Source: Brasenia schreberi (lineage: Eukaryota; Streptophyta; Magnoliopsida; Nymphaeales; Cabombaceae). From it: a stretch of DNA of 64,000 nucleotides. The stretch is taken from assembly GCA_036023115.1 (NCBI GenBank), contig JAYKKT010000064.1:11508001-11572000 (forward strand). The letters are read 5' to 3'. The notes under the pieces were generated by a model. The model saw only the letters and a list, made by a program, of their open reading frames with translations, was not told the DNA's origin and ran no database searches. A program made the translations under genes and the position numbers. This document shows positions 38,146-51,087 of this stretch, piece by piece; the stretch's first letter is position 1, and each line of letters starts with the position of its first letter.

Positions 38146-41100
38146 TGGTATCAGATAAAGGTTGATTAGAATCTACAAAACAAATAGGTTTGTCACTGAA
38201 TGAAAAGTCAATTATGCCCTTCGTGTTTTGACAAAATTACAAATTCAGTCTTAAGTAAAGAATTACTATTCTATCCCTCATTAGTTTCAAAAATCACTAA
38301 AAAACCAAACATAATTTTACACTTCTGTCCTAGGTTTTTTGAAAATTTACAAAAACAAATAGATTGATAAAATTATTAGTTTTTCCTTCCAACCTTAAAT
38401 AAATTACAAGGATAGTAATAAGGGAAAAATTACAAATTTGTCTCTTGATTGATTCTGAAATAATAAAATCATATTAAGGTTTGTTCAAAAATGGTACCTA
38501 GGCTTTATTTGAAATTGTTTTTGGTACCTAAAATTATTTATAGTTTAGTACATGGATATTTAACAAATTGTTGTTTGATGGTTGACTATTAGACATCTTA
38601 TTTATTATATGTTGTATGTTGAATGTTTTCCTTTTACACCATTTTATTGCATTTTTGCCAAACAACAAAAAAAAAACTTTTAGAATTTGTGTATCTGAAT
38701 TGGTAAAAATCGAGAAATTAAATGGTCTAAACAAACATGAAAAAGACGTCTCATTGACCCTTACACTAGACGGCATGAATTATGTACTTAGAGAAACAAT
38801 TTTGGCTCCTACTCCCAATGCAACTGAACAAGAAAATAAAATGTATTAAACATTTCTTAAAGATGACACAATAGCTAGAACTATAATGTTGAGATATATG
38901 GAGAATGACCTGATTAGGGTTTTTGAGGAATTTCAGACCGCTAAGGAGTTGTTCAACTCTATAACAGCCAAGTAACATGTCCAACTACCACTCCAAAAAT
39001 ACAACTCTTAAAAAATAAAAGGAGGAGATAATGTAGTGAAACATGTGAACCAGATGCTAGTAATGACAGAAAACTTAATTGTAGCAAAGTCATGCAAATA
39101 TCCACTATTATAATAGCAGCCTTCCCCCTTCGTGGAATATAGTTGCCACTACCCTTAGAATAGGGGTATAAATAAACCTTTCTAAGCTTCTCCTAAAACT
39201 ACCAATTGAATAAGAGCACATGAATAAAAAGAAAAATTGCTAGTAGCTGAATATGGGATATGGTCCAACTCAAAGCTCAACTAGAAAAAAATAAATCAAA
39301 CAAAAAGTTTGATAAGAATAACAAGAAAAGCGATCAAGTTTTCAAAAAACTGTAGGAAACCGTTTCTTTTGTGAAGTACTTCAAGTATAGAAAAATGGGT
39401 CATTATAAGAGGGATTACTGTAACAAAAAGACCAATGGTAGAAATACCCAACATCCTGACCAAACGAAGAAGCAAGGTACAATCTTCGTGATTTCAGAGT
39501 ACCACTATAGAGACCACCTAGTGACTGGTTGGTAGATCGATTTAGGAGCGATCTGACACATCTCAAAGAGCAAATAAGGGGCAGTAGACCTAAAAGAATA
39601 TAAATCAAGAGAACATTGTGTATACACGAGAAACAACACTTTCACACATTTCCTTAGCATTGGGTCCTTTATGATATATGTACTAGACACTTCGGTAGTA
39701 CTAATTGATATATTGATTGTGCCCTTTATTAAGTGAAATTTAGTTTTGGTCCTTGCCTTTAATAAGAAATATATTGAAGTCAGCTTTATCCCTAATAAGG
39801 TAACCATGAGAAAGTGAAGAAAGATAACCTTCTCTAGATGGTTTGATGTTGAACATGAATTATTCAAATTAAATATAAATAAAATAAAGTCTCTTCTGCT
39901 TATATTGATTGTGCCTTTGATGTTGATATGAATGTATGACATAAAAGCCTATGGCAAATAAGTTTGAAAAAGTTAAGGAAATTAGTCAACATTGACTTAT
40001 AGCCTAAATTTCAAGAAAACATTTTTAGTAAGTGAGAAGCATTTATATACAGAAAAATGACCAAAAAATTATTTCTCAAAGAAACAACTAGGGCAACAAC
40101 CCTATTAGAAATTGTTCACACTTATTTATATGGATCTTTTAGGGTAAGATCACATCGATGTAATGTTTATTTCATAAAAATTATGGATGATTATTTGAAA
40201 TATACGTATATATCTCTTAGCACATAAATCTGAGGCACTTGAGGTATTTAAAGAATATAAGCAAGAAGTTAAAAACCAAGTAGGGTATACAATCAAAGTC
40301 TTAAGGTCTGATCGAGGTACAAAATACACATATATAAAATTCTTAGAATAATATAAAAACTTTTACATTTTAAAACAAACTATAATGGTCAGGACACCTC
40401 AATAAAATGATATAGCAGAAAGATATAACATGACGTTACTAAATATGACAAGATCCATATTAATAGATGTTTCTCTTTCCAAGGTATTTTGAGAGAAGCA
40501 ATGAGTATAATCGTATATATATTAAATAGAGTACCATATAAGTATATATTCTCTATATCATATGACATGTGATTTGGAAAAAACCAAATCTAAGTCATCT
40601 TAGGAGGTGGGGATTTATCACAATGTGAACATCCTTGATCAATCTAGGGTAAGCTAGATAGGAGGTCCTTGAGATATGCTTTTATTGGATATCCTAAATA
40701 TTCTAAAGGATATCCGTTTTATCACAATGACGATGGATTAATAGAAAGAAGGAATGTTGAATTCTTAGAAGAGACTAAAAATGACATACTTCAAAACAAT
40801 GATAAATGTGTTGATGTTCTAGTTGATCTAGATTCAATCATTTAAACTCATGGATTATGATCTAAATGATCTTCCAGAACAAATTGAAGCTTTAAGTTGA
40901 CATAAAAGACCTAGGGTCATGCCACCCTACTTAAAGGATTACCACACTTGTCTTATAGAAGAAATATGCAATTCAGTGAATTTATCAACAGACGATTCTT
41001 CTAACTAAGAAAATGTTATGAAAGAGGAAATTAAATTCATTGAAAAAAAAACTAAGTCTAAGAATTGGTTGATTTACCAAAAGAAAGGAAAGTCCTTGGC

Positions 41101-42664
41101 TGCATATGGGTTGTTAAAAAGAAATACAGAGTCGATGGATCTATCGATAAGCTTAAAGAGAGGTTGATTGTAAAGAGATTATTCTAAAAAGAGGGGATAT
41201 ATTATGTTGAAATATATTCTTCTATTATAAAATTTGCATCCATCAGGATAATTCTGGTAATTTTAGCATATTATGATTTGGATTAACATTAGTTAAATAT
41301 AAAAACTACTTTCTAATTGGTGATTTAGATGAAATCATATATATGCAATAACCACAAGGATATGTTGTTAAAGGCCAAAAGAATAAAGTATATAGGTTGA
41401 AAAAATTCCTATAAGACCTTAAACATTCATCTCGTCAATGGTATTTGACTTTTCAAAATACCATAATTGAACTTGATTTTGTAGTTAATAAGCTTCACCA
41501 TTGTGTATATATTTAGAACAGAGAGCCACTTTGTCATTTTATCATTGTATATAGATGACATATTATTGAATGGGAATGACAATGATATGATTGTCAAAAC
41601 CAAGTTATGGTTAAACTCAAGGTTCAAAATGAAAGATATGAGAAAGGCATCCTATATTATACGAATAAAAAAATTTCATGATAGAGAATCTAAACTCTTA
41701 TGCTTAAGTCAATAGAGGTCAAACTGAATGCAAGCCTACAACTACACCCATTACAAAAGGGGTCAAACTGAGTAAGGTTGATTATCTTAATGAGGGAGAT
41801 AACAAACCTAATATTGCTTATGCACAAGTTGTATGTAACTTGATGTATGCTATATTATGTACAAGACCTTATATCATCTTTGCTATTGATCTTGTGAGTA
41901 GATATTAAAGCAATCCAAGTTGACAACATTAGATAGCGATGAAAAGGATTCTAATATATCTTAAAGGAACAAGAGCTTGTTTTAAAGCAAATAAACTAAA
42001 AGTAGTAGGATACTCAGATGTTGACTTTGTTGGAAGCAAATATGATAGCAAATCAACCTCTGGATAAATATTTTTATTTGAAGGTGTTATTGTTTCTTGG
42101 GCTTATAAGAAGCGGGATTGTATAGCATTGCATACATAAGAAGCTCAGAATGTTGATTTTAGTATGGCTGTAATAAGTATCATTTGGATAGGCCGCTTCA
42201 TACGTGATTTGAAGTTAGATATACCCAACGAGCCTTTTGCCGTTTATTGTGACAACAATGCAATAATTACTCTGATTAAGAGTGGAGTTGATAGCTTTAA
42301 AAGCAAACATATAATGGTTAAATACCACTATGTTCATGATATGGTTAAAGAAATGAGATATCTATATCTTATATATGCCAACTAATGATATGTTGGCTGA
42401 CCTCTTGACTAAAGTCTTAATAGAGGATCTTTTCTTAAGGCATGTTACGAACATGGGCTTGAGATTTGTTTAGAGTTTACTTAATACATTAAATTATACT
42501 ATAATGATTGTTATGTAAGAAAGGACACACTGGATATGGAAAATCACACAACAGGTACAAATTACAATTACACTTGTAATCATAGCATGTGGGAAAACTC
42601 ATAAAAATTGAGAGGTAAAACCAATGTGTAATAATAGTTTGGCTCAAATAGAAAAGTGGGAGAT
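38146..42664 (+). pseudogene. copia-C gag-pol remnant
   Basis: In order: gag (LVKIEKLNGLNKHE, LTLTLDGMNYVLRE near 38,700-38,800; FEEFQTAKELFNSITAK near 38,930), a zinc knuckle lacking clean Cys (KYRKMGHYKRDYC near 39,385), a protease remnant with DLGA in place of DSGA (39,540), integrase pieces (IMDDYLKYTYISL near 40,185; GYPKYSKGYPFY near 40,690), RT (LGCIWVVKKKYRVDGS near 41,095; LYIDDILLNGND at 41,545) and RNase H (VGYSDVDFVGSKYDSKSTSG near 42,010; FAVYCDNNAI at 42,240; ADLLTKVL near 42,400). Many stops in every part, so dead. Confidence 0.85.
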
Positions 42665-43114
42665 ATAACGTAATATTAGCCATTTTTGGCTAAGAATCCA
42701 TGAAATACGGGAAGACAAGCTATCTTCCCACATTTCATGGATGCGTTAAACATTTTCAAAAAGAAAAATACTTTTAGTAAACCATTTTTTAACACATTTA
42801 TCAAATACGTTATACATCTCACATATAACAATAAGAATTGTAACGCAAATCCCAAAATGGTAAGACAGGGAAGACGAAGTCAGACATTAATGGAGGTTTT
42901 TCCATTATAAATCTGAAAGTAATGAAAGAAAAGACGTGAACTCGTAAAATAACATCTTTCCTAGTAAAGCCTTTTGTGGGTAACCGTAGACTGCACTCTC
43001 TCTTCTCCCTCCTTATACTGCGATCTCAGGTCATCCTTCTACTCCTTTTGTTTCTTTTTACTGTGCAACTGCTTTAGAAATTCCGGTAAGAATTCTTCAC
43101 CAGAATCACAATAA
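42665..43114 (+). repeat. copia-C 3' LTR
   Basis: Starts ATAACGTAATATT and ends AATCACAATAA, the same length as the 5' LTR. Confidence 0.85.
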
Positions 43115-43119
43115 TGTCT

Positions 43120-44632
43120 TCTTCCATTTCTTGTGATAAAAGGAAAGTTCAATGCAAAAGCACATATAATCACACGATCAGCTTAAAATAGGAATAAAAG
43201 GAAAGGAAAGGAAAGGATTTGTATGGTTCGGTAGAAGGTACTAGGAAGAATTTTCCACTATAAGAAGAAAATCAGCATACAATCAATAATTTCTCACAAT
43301 CTCACATAATTTCATAATCCTAACTCCTATGCTATATCCCTTTTACATGCACTCCCAAAATATTGGTAAGAGATAATTACAAAAGACTATTTTTCATACC
43401 CCGGGGGGAATCAAGAGATCCAGGGACTTTAGCAGTGGCAGATCCAAAAATTTGTTTCTGGTGGAGAAGACTTGAGGTTCGAGTGGGTTGAGCTTTAAAA
43501 TTTAAAATTTTTAAAAATTTCAATGGAAGAATTATTTTGATAGCTATGATTAATATGAGCCTATTTAATATAAAATCATGTAAATTGTTGTAAGCATGCT
43601 ATCACCTTGATATTAATCAGCTAATTTAGATTGAATTGCATGCTAATAACACTATGTGGAGTGATTCTTTTGATTTCTTTTGCAGTTAAACGCTAATATG
43701 ATGCAAAATAGAGCATAGTAGTGAATGAGAATTCTTTTTCTTTTGGTTACAAGAGGAGGCTCAAGCCTAATACACACACCCACACATGCACCCGACCATG
43801 AGCAATGGCGTGAGAGCTCCCTGCCATTGAGCTAATACACTCGGTGCTAGCAAATAAAAATTTGAATAAGTGATTCCACTCGGTGTGGCATAAGGCTTAG
43901 TTGTTTGTTCAAGGCTTGTTCTTCTGAAACCCGCACTGAGGGCCCCAATAGCCTCTATTTGGGAACAAGAACCATGAATGTTGAAATAGCTGATTACCCC
44001 TTCATAGGATCTATTCTTTTCTAACTCAAAAAGAGCTCATATTTGGGTTTGGGCTCGAACCAACTTGAAGCTAAATGAGAAAAAAAGGAAAATCTTTCAA
44101 GATAGGAAATTATCCCAAGAAAAATGAAAGGATGGCCTTTCTATATTTGTTCATAACCTTGCTTTTATATATGCGAGATTAGAAGCTATCAAAGAGATCT
44201 ACGACCATCCTTTATTAATTGAAGCAGAGGCTATAGGATTCAATGGAGGAACCCGACGAAAACAACTCCTTCTGAGGTAAGTTATTAAATAATTCTCAAA
44301 ATAAATGGATTAGTTAGCAAATTATGAGTTACTTTTCAAAATAATTGCATTCATTTACAATTCTACATGTAAATGAATGGACACTTTGAGTGCATTCACT
44401 TATGAGTATGAATTGTGTATATCCATGTTGCCATGAAATAAGGGTTGGTTACAACTTTAGGTAACAATTGATAGTCACGTGTAATGACTTTTGAAAAAGA
44501 GAAAAAGGCCATGATAGTAAAAGTAAAGGAGTTGGTTAGTGCCATAAAAATGACTAGAGTTATGGCTCTTATTCATTATACCAACTAAGGGCAAGGTGAA
44601 GCTTGTAAATATAAATAGGCATGCTTACAAGG
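43120..44632. other. intergenic, nothing recognised
   Basis: AT-rich sequence between copia-C and LINE-2. No coding or structured repeat beyond simple AAAGG runs at 43,198-43,216. Confidence 0.5.
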
Positions 44633-44829
44633 AATAAAGGATACAACAATAACAACTAAGCCTTTTCCATACTATATGGAGTCGACGACATGGATTCTTC
44701 GTTTCCACAGATTCCTATCATCTGTCATGCTAGCAGTTAACTCAATATAAACTAGATTTCTTTATTGTTTCTTTCCAACACTTTTGTGGTAGTCCTCTTC
44801 CTCTTTTAACATTTTTACAATCTAGTTTT

Positions 44830-45960
44830 TCATATATTCTTACGGAGCGTCCTCGAGTCATCTTTCCACATGTCCAAACCATCTTAAATAATTTTCTCTC
44901 ATTTTATCCTCTATTGGTGCTACTCCCAATTTGTTTCTAATAACCTCGTTATGTATACCGTCTTTCCTTGTGTGACCGCTCATCCATTTCAACATCTTCA
45001 TTTTTATTACAGACATCTTTTGCACATGTTAATGATTAATTGTCCAACTCTCATAACTATAAAACATAGCATGTCTAATTGTTGCTTTATAATATTTACC
45101 TTTCAACTTTAATGGCATCTTATTACCGCATAGACTACTTGATGCCCTCTCCATTGTAACCAACCGACATTAATTCTATATGTAAAATCTCCATCAATTT
45201 TTCATCACTTTAAAAAATTGACCCTAGGTATTTAATGTGTATCAATCTTAATTTTTATGTCTTCTAAAGTATCCAAATGATCAAACTTATATTCTATATA
45301 TTATGTCTTTGTTCTACTAAATCAGAAGCCTTTACTTTCTAACGGTTCTCTCTATAGTTCCAATTTCCTATTAACTTTTTCCTTAGACTCATCCACTAAT
45401 ACAATGTTAATTATAAATAACATACACCACGGTACTTCATCTTGAATATGTTTTGTTAACTCATTAATGATCAATATAAATAAATATAGACTTAAAGTTG
45501 ATCCCTAATGTAACTCAATATTAACTTCAAAGGAGTCCGTCATTCCTTCATGAGTCCTCACACATATTCTTGCACCATCATACATGTCTCTTATAAGATT
45601 TATGTATATCAATGGGATACCTCTCTTTTCCAAGGTTCTCTAAAGAATATCTCTTTGTACCCTATCAAAAGTTTTTTCTATATCAATAAATAGCATATGA
45701 AGGTTCTTCTGTTTTGCTCTAAATATTCTATAAGATGTCTCAATAAGTGAATCGCTTCAATAGTAAATCTACCGAGCATGAATCTGAATGGGTTCTCTAT
45801 AGTACTCGATACTTGTCTTAACCAACGTTCGATAATTTTTCCCCATAATTTCATAGTATGTCTCATTAACTTGATACCTCGATAATTTGCACAATTCTGA
45901 ATGTGTCCCTTGTTCTTATATATGGGTATAAGTATACTCACTGTCCATTCCTCGAACATC
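44830..45960 (-). pseudogene. LINE-2 reverse transcriptase remnant
   Basis: The 93-codon frame at 45,959-45,678 reads WTVSILIPIYKNKGHIQNCA, NYRGIKLMRHTMKLW and FRFMLGRFTIEAIHLLRHL, the RT fingers of RTE LINEs. Later parts (AYDRVPRD-like, SVRTHEGMT, the catalytic DD region near 45,420) are readable only across stops. Confidence 0.8.
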
Positions 45961-46962
45961 TTTTGGGTTCTCCATATTTTATTAAATAGTCTTCTGAGTC
46001 AAGTGAGCCCCATCTCTCCTAGAATTTTTCATACTTCTATAAGAATATTGTCTGATTCTACATATTTACCAATCTTCATATATTTAAGAGCCTCTTTGGC
46101 TACATTCTTTTGAATACACTGATAGAAATTGTGGTTTATATACATTTCTGATTTAGCTAACTCTCCTAAGCTAATATTACCAACTATATTTTCATTAAAA
46201 AGCTTATATAAATAATTTTTATATCTATTTTTCTATCATTATTTTCCACTAAAATCTTCTCAACCTCATCTTTGATGCATCTAACAAAAGTAAGATCCTT
46301 AATTTTCTTATCTGTAGTCTTAGCTATCCTAAAAATATCTCTTTCACCTTCTTTTGAGTTAAGTTTTTTTATATAAATCTTCCAAATTTTGGCTTTTTCT
46401 TTACTAACAGCCTTTTTTGCTTATTTCTTTGCTTTCTTATAAGTGTCTCAAGTTTCACTAGTCTTCTTGACATAATGCAATTTGTAACATGCCCTTTTTG
46501 GCTTGATTTTATCTTGCACCACTTCAGTGTACCAAGCTTCTTTTTGTGTCGGTATGCCTCAATAGATTTGCTTAACACATCTTTTGCCACTTGTCTAATA
46601 TGTAGTCATATTGTTTCACATATCATAAGGTGTACCTACATAATTATAGGCATCTCCTTGAAGGACTTTCTATTTAAATATATCTTCTTTTTCACATTTG
46701 AGGTTTCACTATCTAGTTTGAATAACTCTATTCACTTTATTCTTCTTTGTCCACTTTTTTACTTAGAAATCCATTACTAAAGTCGATATTGAGTAGTTAA
46801 ACTTTTTCTTGAAATTACCTTACAATCTTTACAACACAATCTATTTTTTTCCGACAAAAAAAATAATCAATTTGTGTTTGTAATAAGTTAATGTTTGTGA
46901 CAATCTATATTCAAAGCCTCTACTCCTAATACTAATTTCACCATCATAATTTTGTCACCATA

Positions 46963-47241
46963 TCATTGTATGTACACTATACTATCATTTAAATCTTTAT
47001 TTACAATAATACCAACTCTATTTTCAGCCTTTTTCTTTCCTAAGTACCATAATTTAAAACCTTTATTATCAATCTCCTTTGCTTTTTTCCTCACCCACTT
47101 TATCTCTTGTAAACATAAAATGTGAATATTTCTCTGAATCATAGTATCTATCAACTCCATTAACTTGTCAGTCAATGTACTGATATTCAAAATACCAATA
47201 CAAATCTTATTATCTAGGACTATATTTCTTATCTCACGCAT
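46963..47241 (-). pseudogene. LINE-2 endonuclease remnant
   Basis: Apurinic-type endonuclease N-terminus: NKICIGILNISTLTDKLMEL, HILCLQEIKWVRKKAKEID, then VGIIVNKDL. The catalytic QE(I/T)KW is kept. The usual W in GSWNIGTL is changed to L. The rest of the domain is broken. Confidence 0.8.
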
Positions 47242-47615
47242 TCATCTATGATGAAAATGGGAGACCCTTGCTATAACTTCTTCACTACATTCGGGTGACA
47301 ATGTTGTGGGACTAACATTTTTATCCACACCTATCCATGATGTGGGAACCCTCTCTACAATTGATTTACTATATCTGAGCAAACATGTAGAGGCCCTTGC
47401 TTAGTTTTCACTGCATTTGAGCTCTACAATGCATTCTTAAGAGGGAACGCCCCAACGAAATGCTCATATTTTGTAGAATTCATGGTAGATAAGTCCGATA
47501 ATGTTTTATGTTGGTTGTCAAAAGCTTAACGCAACCATCCTCCTTTATTCGGGTTTCGAACCGGCCATGTAAGGGTGATCCCTTACATGGGCGGAGTTTA
47601 CTAGAAATAAAGGAT

Positions 47616-48098
47616 CCCAACAAAAATATCAATTGCTTTTCTCTCACCAAGTGTCATTGAAAACCTTTTACAAGTCCCATTTAGTATTGGTAGGACTTGA
47701 GAACCTCATCATCTGGGTTTGTAAGGATTGTTCATGACTCAATTGCTTTAGTACAAAATGAGCCAAGGACCTCATCATCTTGGTTTATAAGGATTGTTCT
47801 TGACTTGGTTGCTTTAGTACAAAATAAGCCGAGGGTCTACCTTGTATCTTGAAGGTGATTTCGTAGGTTCATTGCATAAAATAATCTGACATTAGAGATA
47901 GTGAATAAGCTTAAAAGTTAGTGTTTACCGTGCTTTGAAGAATAATATTTTTCTAACCTCTTTTCAACTTGTTGAAACGCTGAAGAAAACATTGTTTCTA
48001 TGCGAGAAATGTTTGTTGTTGATACCATTCAAAAGATGCTATTTGTCATTTTGCCAATCAAAGAAAAGGTCGATTGTTGTTCACCATTTATAGGTTGT
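47616..48098. repeat. intergenic with a 66-bp direct repeat
   Basis: 47,702-47,767 and 47,768-47,833 are tandem copies starting ACCTCATCATCTKGGTTT and ending TTTAGTACAAAATRAGCC. Nothing else recognised before the gypsy LTR. Confidence 0.6.
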
Positions 48099-49820
48099 TG
48101 TAGACGCAGAAAGTTCCCGCTTCTGGTTCTTAGGTCTGAAGCGAATCTTTTTGTGTGTCTAAGTCCTATTTAAGCAAAAAGGGCGTGCCAGCTAGCTTAC
48201 TTAAGCTAGCGAAGAGATATTTTTAAATCTGACTCCTAACGTGGCGACTGTGAGCAAGCAAGCTCTTTTCGTCGCAGACCTTCTTGCACCGATGCGCAAG
48301 GGTCAGTCTGTACGCTTAGAAAATCGAGTTTTAAATATGAGAACCTACGAAAAAGTTTGAGGTGTTCGATTCGGGCTATTTTTGTATGGTTTTCAGATTT
48401 TATTTCATGTGGATTTGCACGTGCCTATGTCTTTCTTTTTATCCCTTTTCGGGCCAACTAGGTGTGTGTTATGAACACGTGACCTACGTGGGGCGACTTT
48501 GAGCGGGAGTGTGGGGTTTGCTTTGATGCAATATGCGTCCTAACTTATGGTATGGCGTATATGCAATGCAAACTCACGCAACTCCAAAGGGAAAACCCGA
48601 ATTGAAAGACAATGCGGAAGGGAAATGACTTGAAATGTAAATTGCAAAAGGGAAATATGGCTATATCTTAAGAGCGGAAAGGCTCAATAGTGCAAGTGTG
48701 TGCCGTGTATATATGTAAAGACTACGCACACTGCTAAACCTTAAAACCCAAATCTTAAAGACATAGCCGAAAGGGAAATACTTATAATATATATGGGCTC
48801 GAAGGTCGCCAACGTGTTACGTGGGTGTTGTGTGTATATTGAAAGACAACTCACGCGACTTAAATGAAACCCAAATATAAATTGCAATATGGCCTTAACT
48901 AAGGTCTTGGGAGTAAGAGCGAAAGCTCAATGTGTGTGAGTGTAGAATTGAAGTACTATGCACACGACATGAAATTAAACCCAAATATAATTGCAATAGG
49001 CCTTGACTAAGGTCTTGGGAGTAAGAGCGAAAGCTCAATGTGTGTGAGTGTATAATTGAAATACTACGCACACGACATGAAGTAAAACACCCAAGGGAAA
49101 TGATAGCACGGCCCTTACTAGGGTCTTAAAAATAAGAGTGAAAGCTCAATGTGTGTGAGTGTGAAATTGAAAGACAACACACACGACTTAAGCAAAACCC
49201 CACGCAACTTAAATTATATAAGTAAGTCTATATCTTAAGGCCTGATTAGGCCCATGTGTGTGTCAAAATCGTGTGCAGCTAAGAGCGAGATAGGCTCAAG
49301 TGCACGTGTGTGTGGGTGTGCCAAACCACGTTATTACAAGTGGGGGGAGACAATGCTCCGTTATTACAACCCCATATCAAATTTAATTAAGCTTAAGCAA
49401 GTCTATATAACAAGGACCGAGTTAGGCACTTACGTATAGCTGGTCCGGGGTGACTTGCTTGCGCTTGGGCTTGAGTATCGCCTTGAGCTGCAAGAGGGAG
49501 CTCCTCGGAAGGGCGCGGCAAGTGGGTGCTGGCCGAATGGCAAGGGCGCGGGTGATGGCGCCTTGGCACTAGCCGAACGGTGGGGGCTGCCTTGGTTGAG
49601 GTTGGGGCGCTTAGGAAAAGCAAAGGGGAGTTAAGGTATGGCTAGGGTATTGTCTAAGGGAAAGGAGGGGCAGGTCCTAGGGAAAGATGAGGCTGGTTGT
49701 CTTGGTTAGGGGGGGTGTCGAAGGGAGAGATAAGGTGGCGGGTGGTGCAGTCGGTTGTGGCTGGCCGAAGGGTGAAGGGTGGCAGGCTGGATGAAATGGA
49801 GGCTAAGCTAAGGAAGGGTG
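48099..49820 (-). mobile_element. inverted gypsy LTR fragment (G0)
   Basis: Read on the minus strand, this is collinear with the last about 1.7 kb of the plus-strand LTR at 53,564-56,674. It includes GGACCAGCTATACGTAAGTG, GAGCATTGTCTCCCC, the repeated AAGCTCAATGTGTGTGAGTG units (plus-strand view, 48,900-49,180) and the terminus GCGTCTACA at 48,107-48,099. The LTR end is flanked by non-element DNA, not by a primer site, so it is a 3' LTR end. It stops abruptly near 49,820 against integrase sequence in the other direction. Confidence 0.75.
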
Positions 49821-51087
49821 GTGCCCGTAATGACAAGCCTTGGTTTTATGACATTAAAAACTTTTTAGAAAACAGAGGATTTCCTGAATACGCTTCTTCA
49901 AAAGATCAAGCTTTTATTAGAAAAATTTTAACCCGGTATGTAATTTTGGGAGGGGTGCTTTACAAGAAAAGTTTTACGGGCATCTTGTTGCGATGTGTAG
50001 ACCTTGAAGAGGCTAGGACCATAATGCATGAGTTCCACGATGGAGAGTGTGGAGGCCATGTTAATGCAAATATGATAGCTATGAAGATACTTAAGGCCGG
50101 GTATTTTTGATCCACTCTAAGACAACAATGGCATGATCATGTTAGGAAATGTCATCAATATCAAATACATGGGCATATCATTCATACCCCATCATCCACT
50201 TTGCATTCCATCGTAAGCCCATGGCCTTTTGCCATGTGGGCATTTGACATCGTAGGACCCATATCCCCCAATGCATCCAATGGACATAGGTTCATCCTAG
50301 CAGCCACCAAATATTTCTCTAAATGGGTAGAAGCTACATCCTTGGCTAATGTCCAAGGACAACATGTAGTGGCATTCATTAAGAGAAATATCTTGGCCCG
50401 ATTTGAAGTTCCAAAAGATCTAGTGTCCGATAATAGCACCCCATTCAAGAATGAGAAGATGGAAAAGCTGTGTGTTACATATGACATGACTCAATACTTC
50501 TCATCGCCCTACTACCCTCAAGGCAACGGCCAAGCCGAAGCCACAAACAAAACCCTCATAAGCATCATTGAGAAAACCATAGAAAAGGGTAGGACATGGC
50601 ATGAGAAGCTCGATGAAGCCTTGTGGGCTTATAGAACTTCCATCCGAATCCCTACAAATGCCACCCCATTCGAGTTGGTCTATGGCACGAATACCATACT
50701 CCCCATTCATACCAAGCTTCATTCATTCCATACATTACTTGTATTAGACATTCCCTTAAAAACCTTACACCGTACTAGAATGATAGAACTTGACATGTTA
50801 GATGAAAAAGATTCCTTGCCATGGACCATGCACATTCATATAGGCAAAGGATAGCCCGACATTATGATAAGCACATGAAGGCTCGCCACTTCAAAGTGAG
50901 AGATCTAGTGCTCAAAACCATTCACCACCGAGGCCCTCACCCCCTTGAAAAGTGGCGTTCCAAGTGGGATGGTCCTTATGTTGTGCGTGGAACTACCACT
51001 AACAATGCCTATTGGTTAATTGATGTTGAGGGTAGGAACTTGCTAGACCTTATAAATGCTCAATATTTAAAAAAATATCATGTATAG
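49697..51087 (+). pseudogene. G1 gypsy integrase fragment
   Basis: Plus-strand integrase of the same family as G2. From about 49,835: PWFYDIKNFLENRGFPEYAS, the HHCC zinc region (HDGECGGHVNA ... HDHVRKCHQYQIHG), the DDE core (MWAFDIVGPISPNASNGHRF, SDNSTPFKNEKME, SSPYYPQGNGQAEATNKT) and the C-terminal SH3-like part (FKVRDLVLKTIHHRGPHPLE ... YLKKYHV, stop at 51,085-51,087). One stop at 50,108 and one frameshift near 50,830. The 137-codon frame starting at 49,697 begins in antisense LTR and passes into integrase. Gag to RNase H are missing. Confidence 0.85.

Larger units (their letters stand above)
37696..43114 (+). mobile_element. copia-C: near full-length, degenerate Ty1/copia element
   Basis: Two LTRs of 450 bp each (37,696-38,145; 42,665-43,114), perfect 5-bp target duplication TGTCT (37,691-37,695; 43,115-43,119), a primer site TGGTATCAGA at 38,146 and a purine tract AAAAGTGGGAGA before the right LTR. 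The gag-pol order is preserved but full of stops and shifts. Total 5,419 bp. Confidence 0.88.
44643..47605 (-). mobile_element. LINE-2: near full-length RTE-type LINE
   Basis: About 2.96 kb, flanked by AATAAAGGAT (44,633-44,642 and 47,606-47,615), with the 5' end at the right (CCGCCCATGTAAGGGATCAC) and the 3' end at the left, closing in a GTTGTTATTGTTGTAT tail. The short length, endonuclease plus RT, and trinucleotide-type tail without a long poly-A fit the RTE clade. Frames are broken by stops. Confidence 0.85.
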
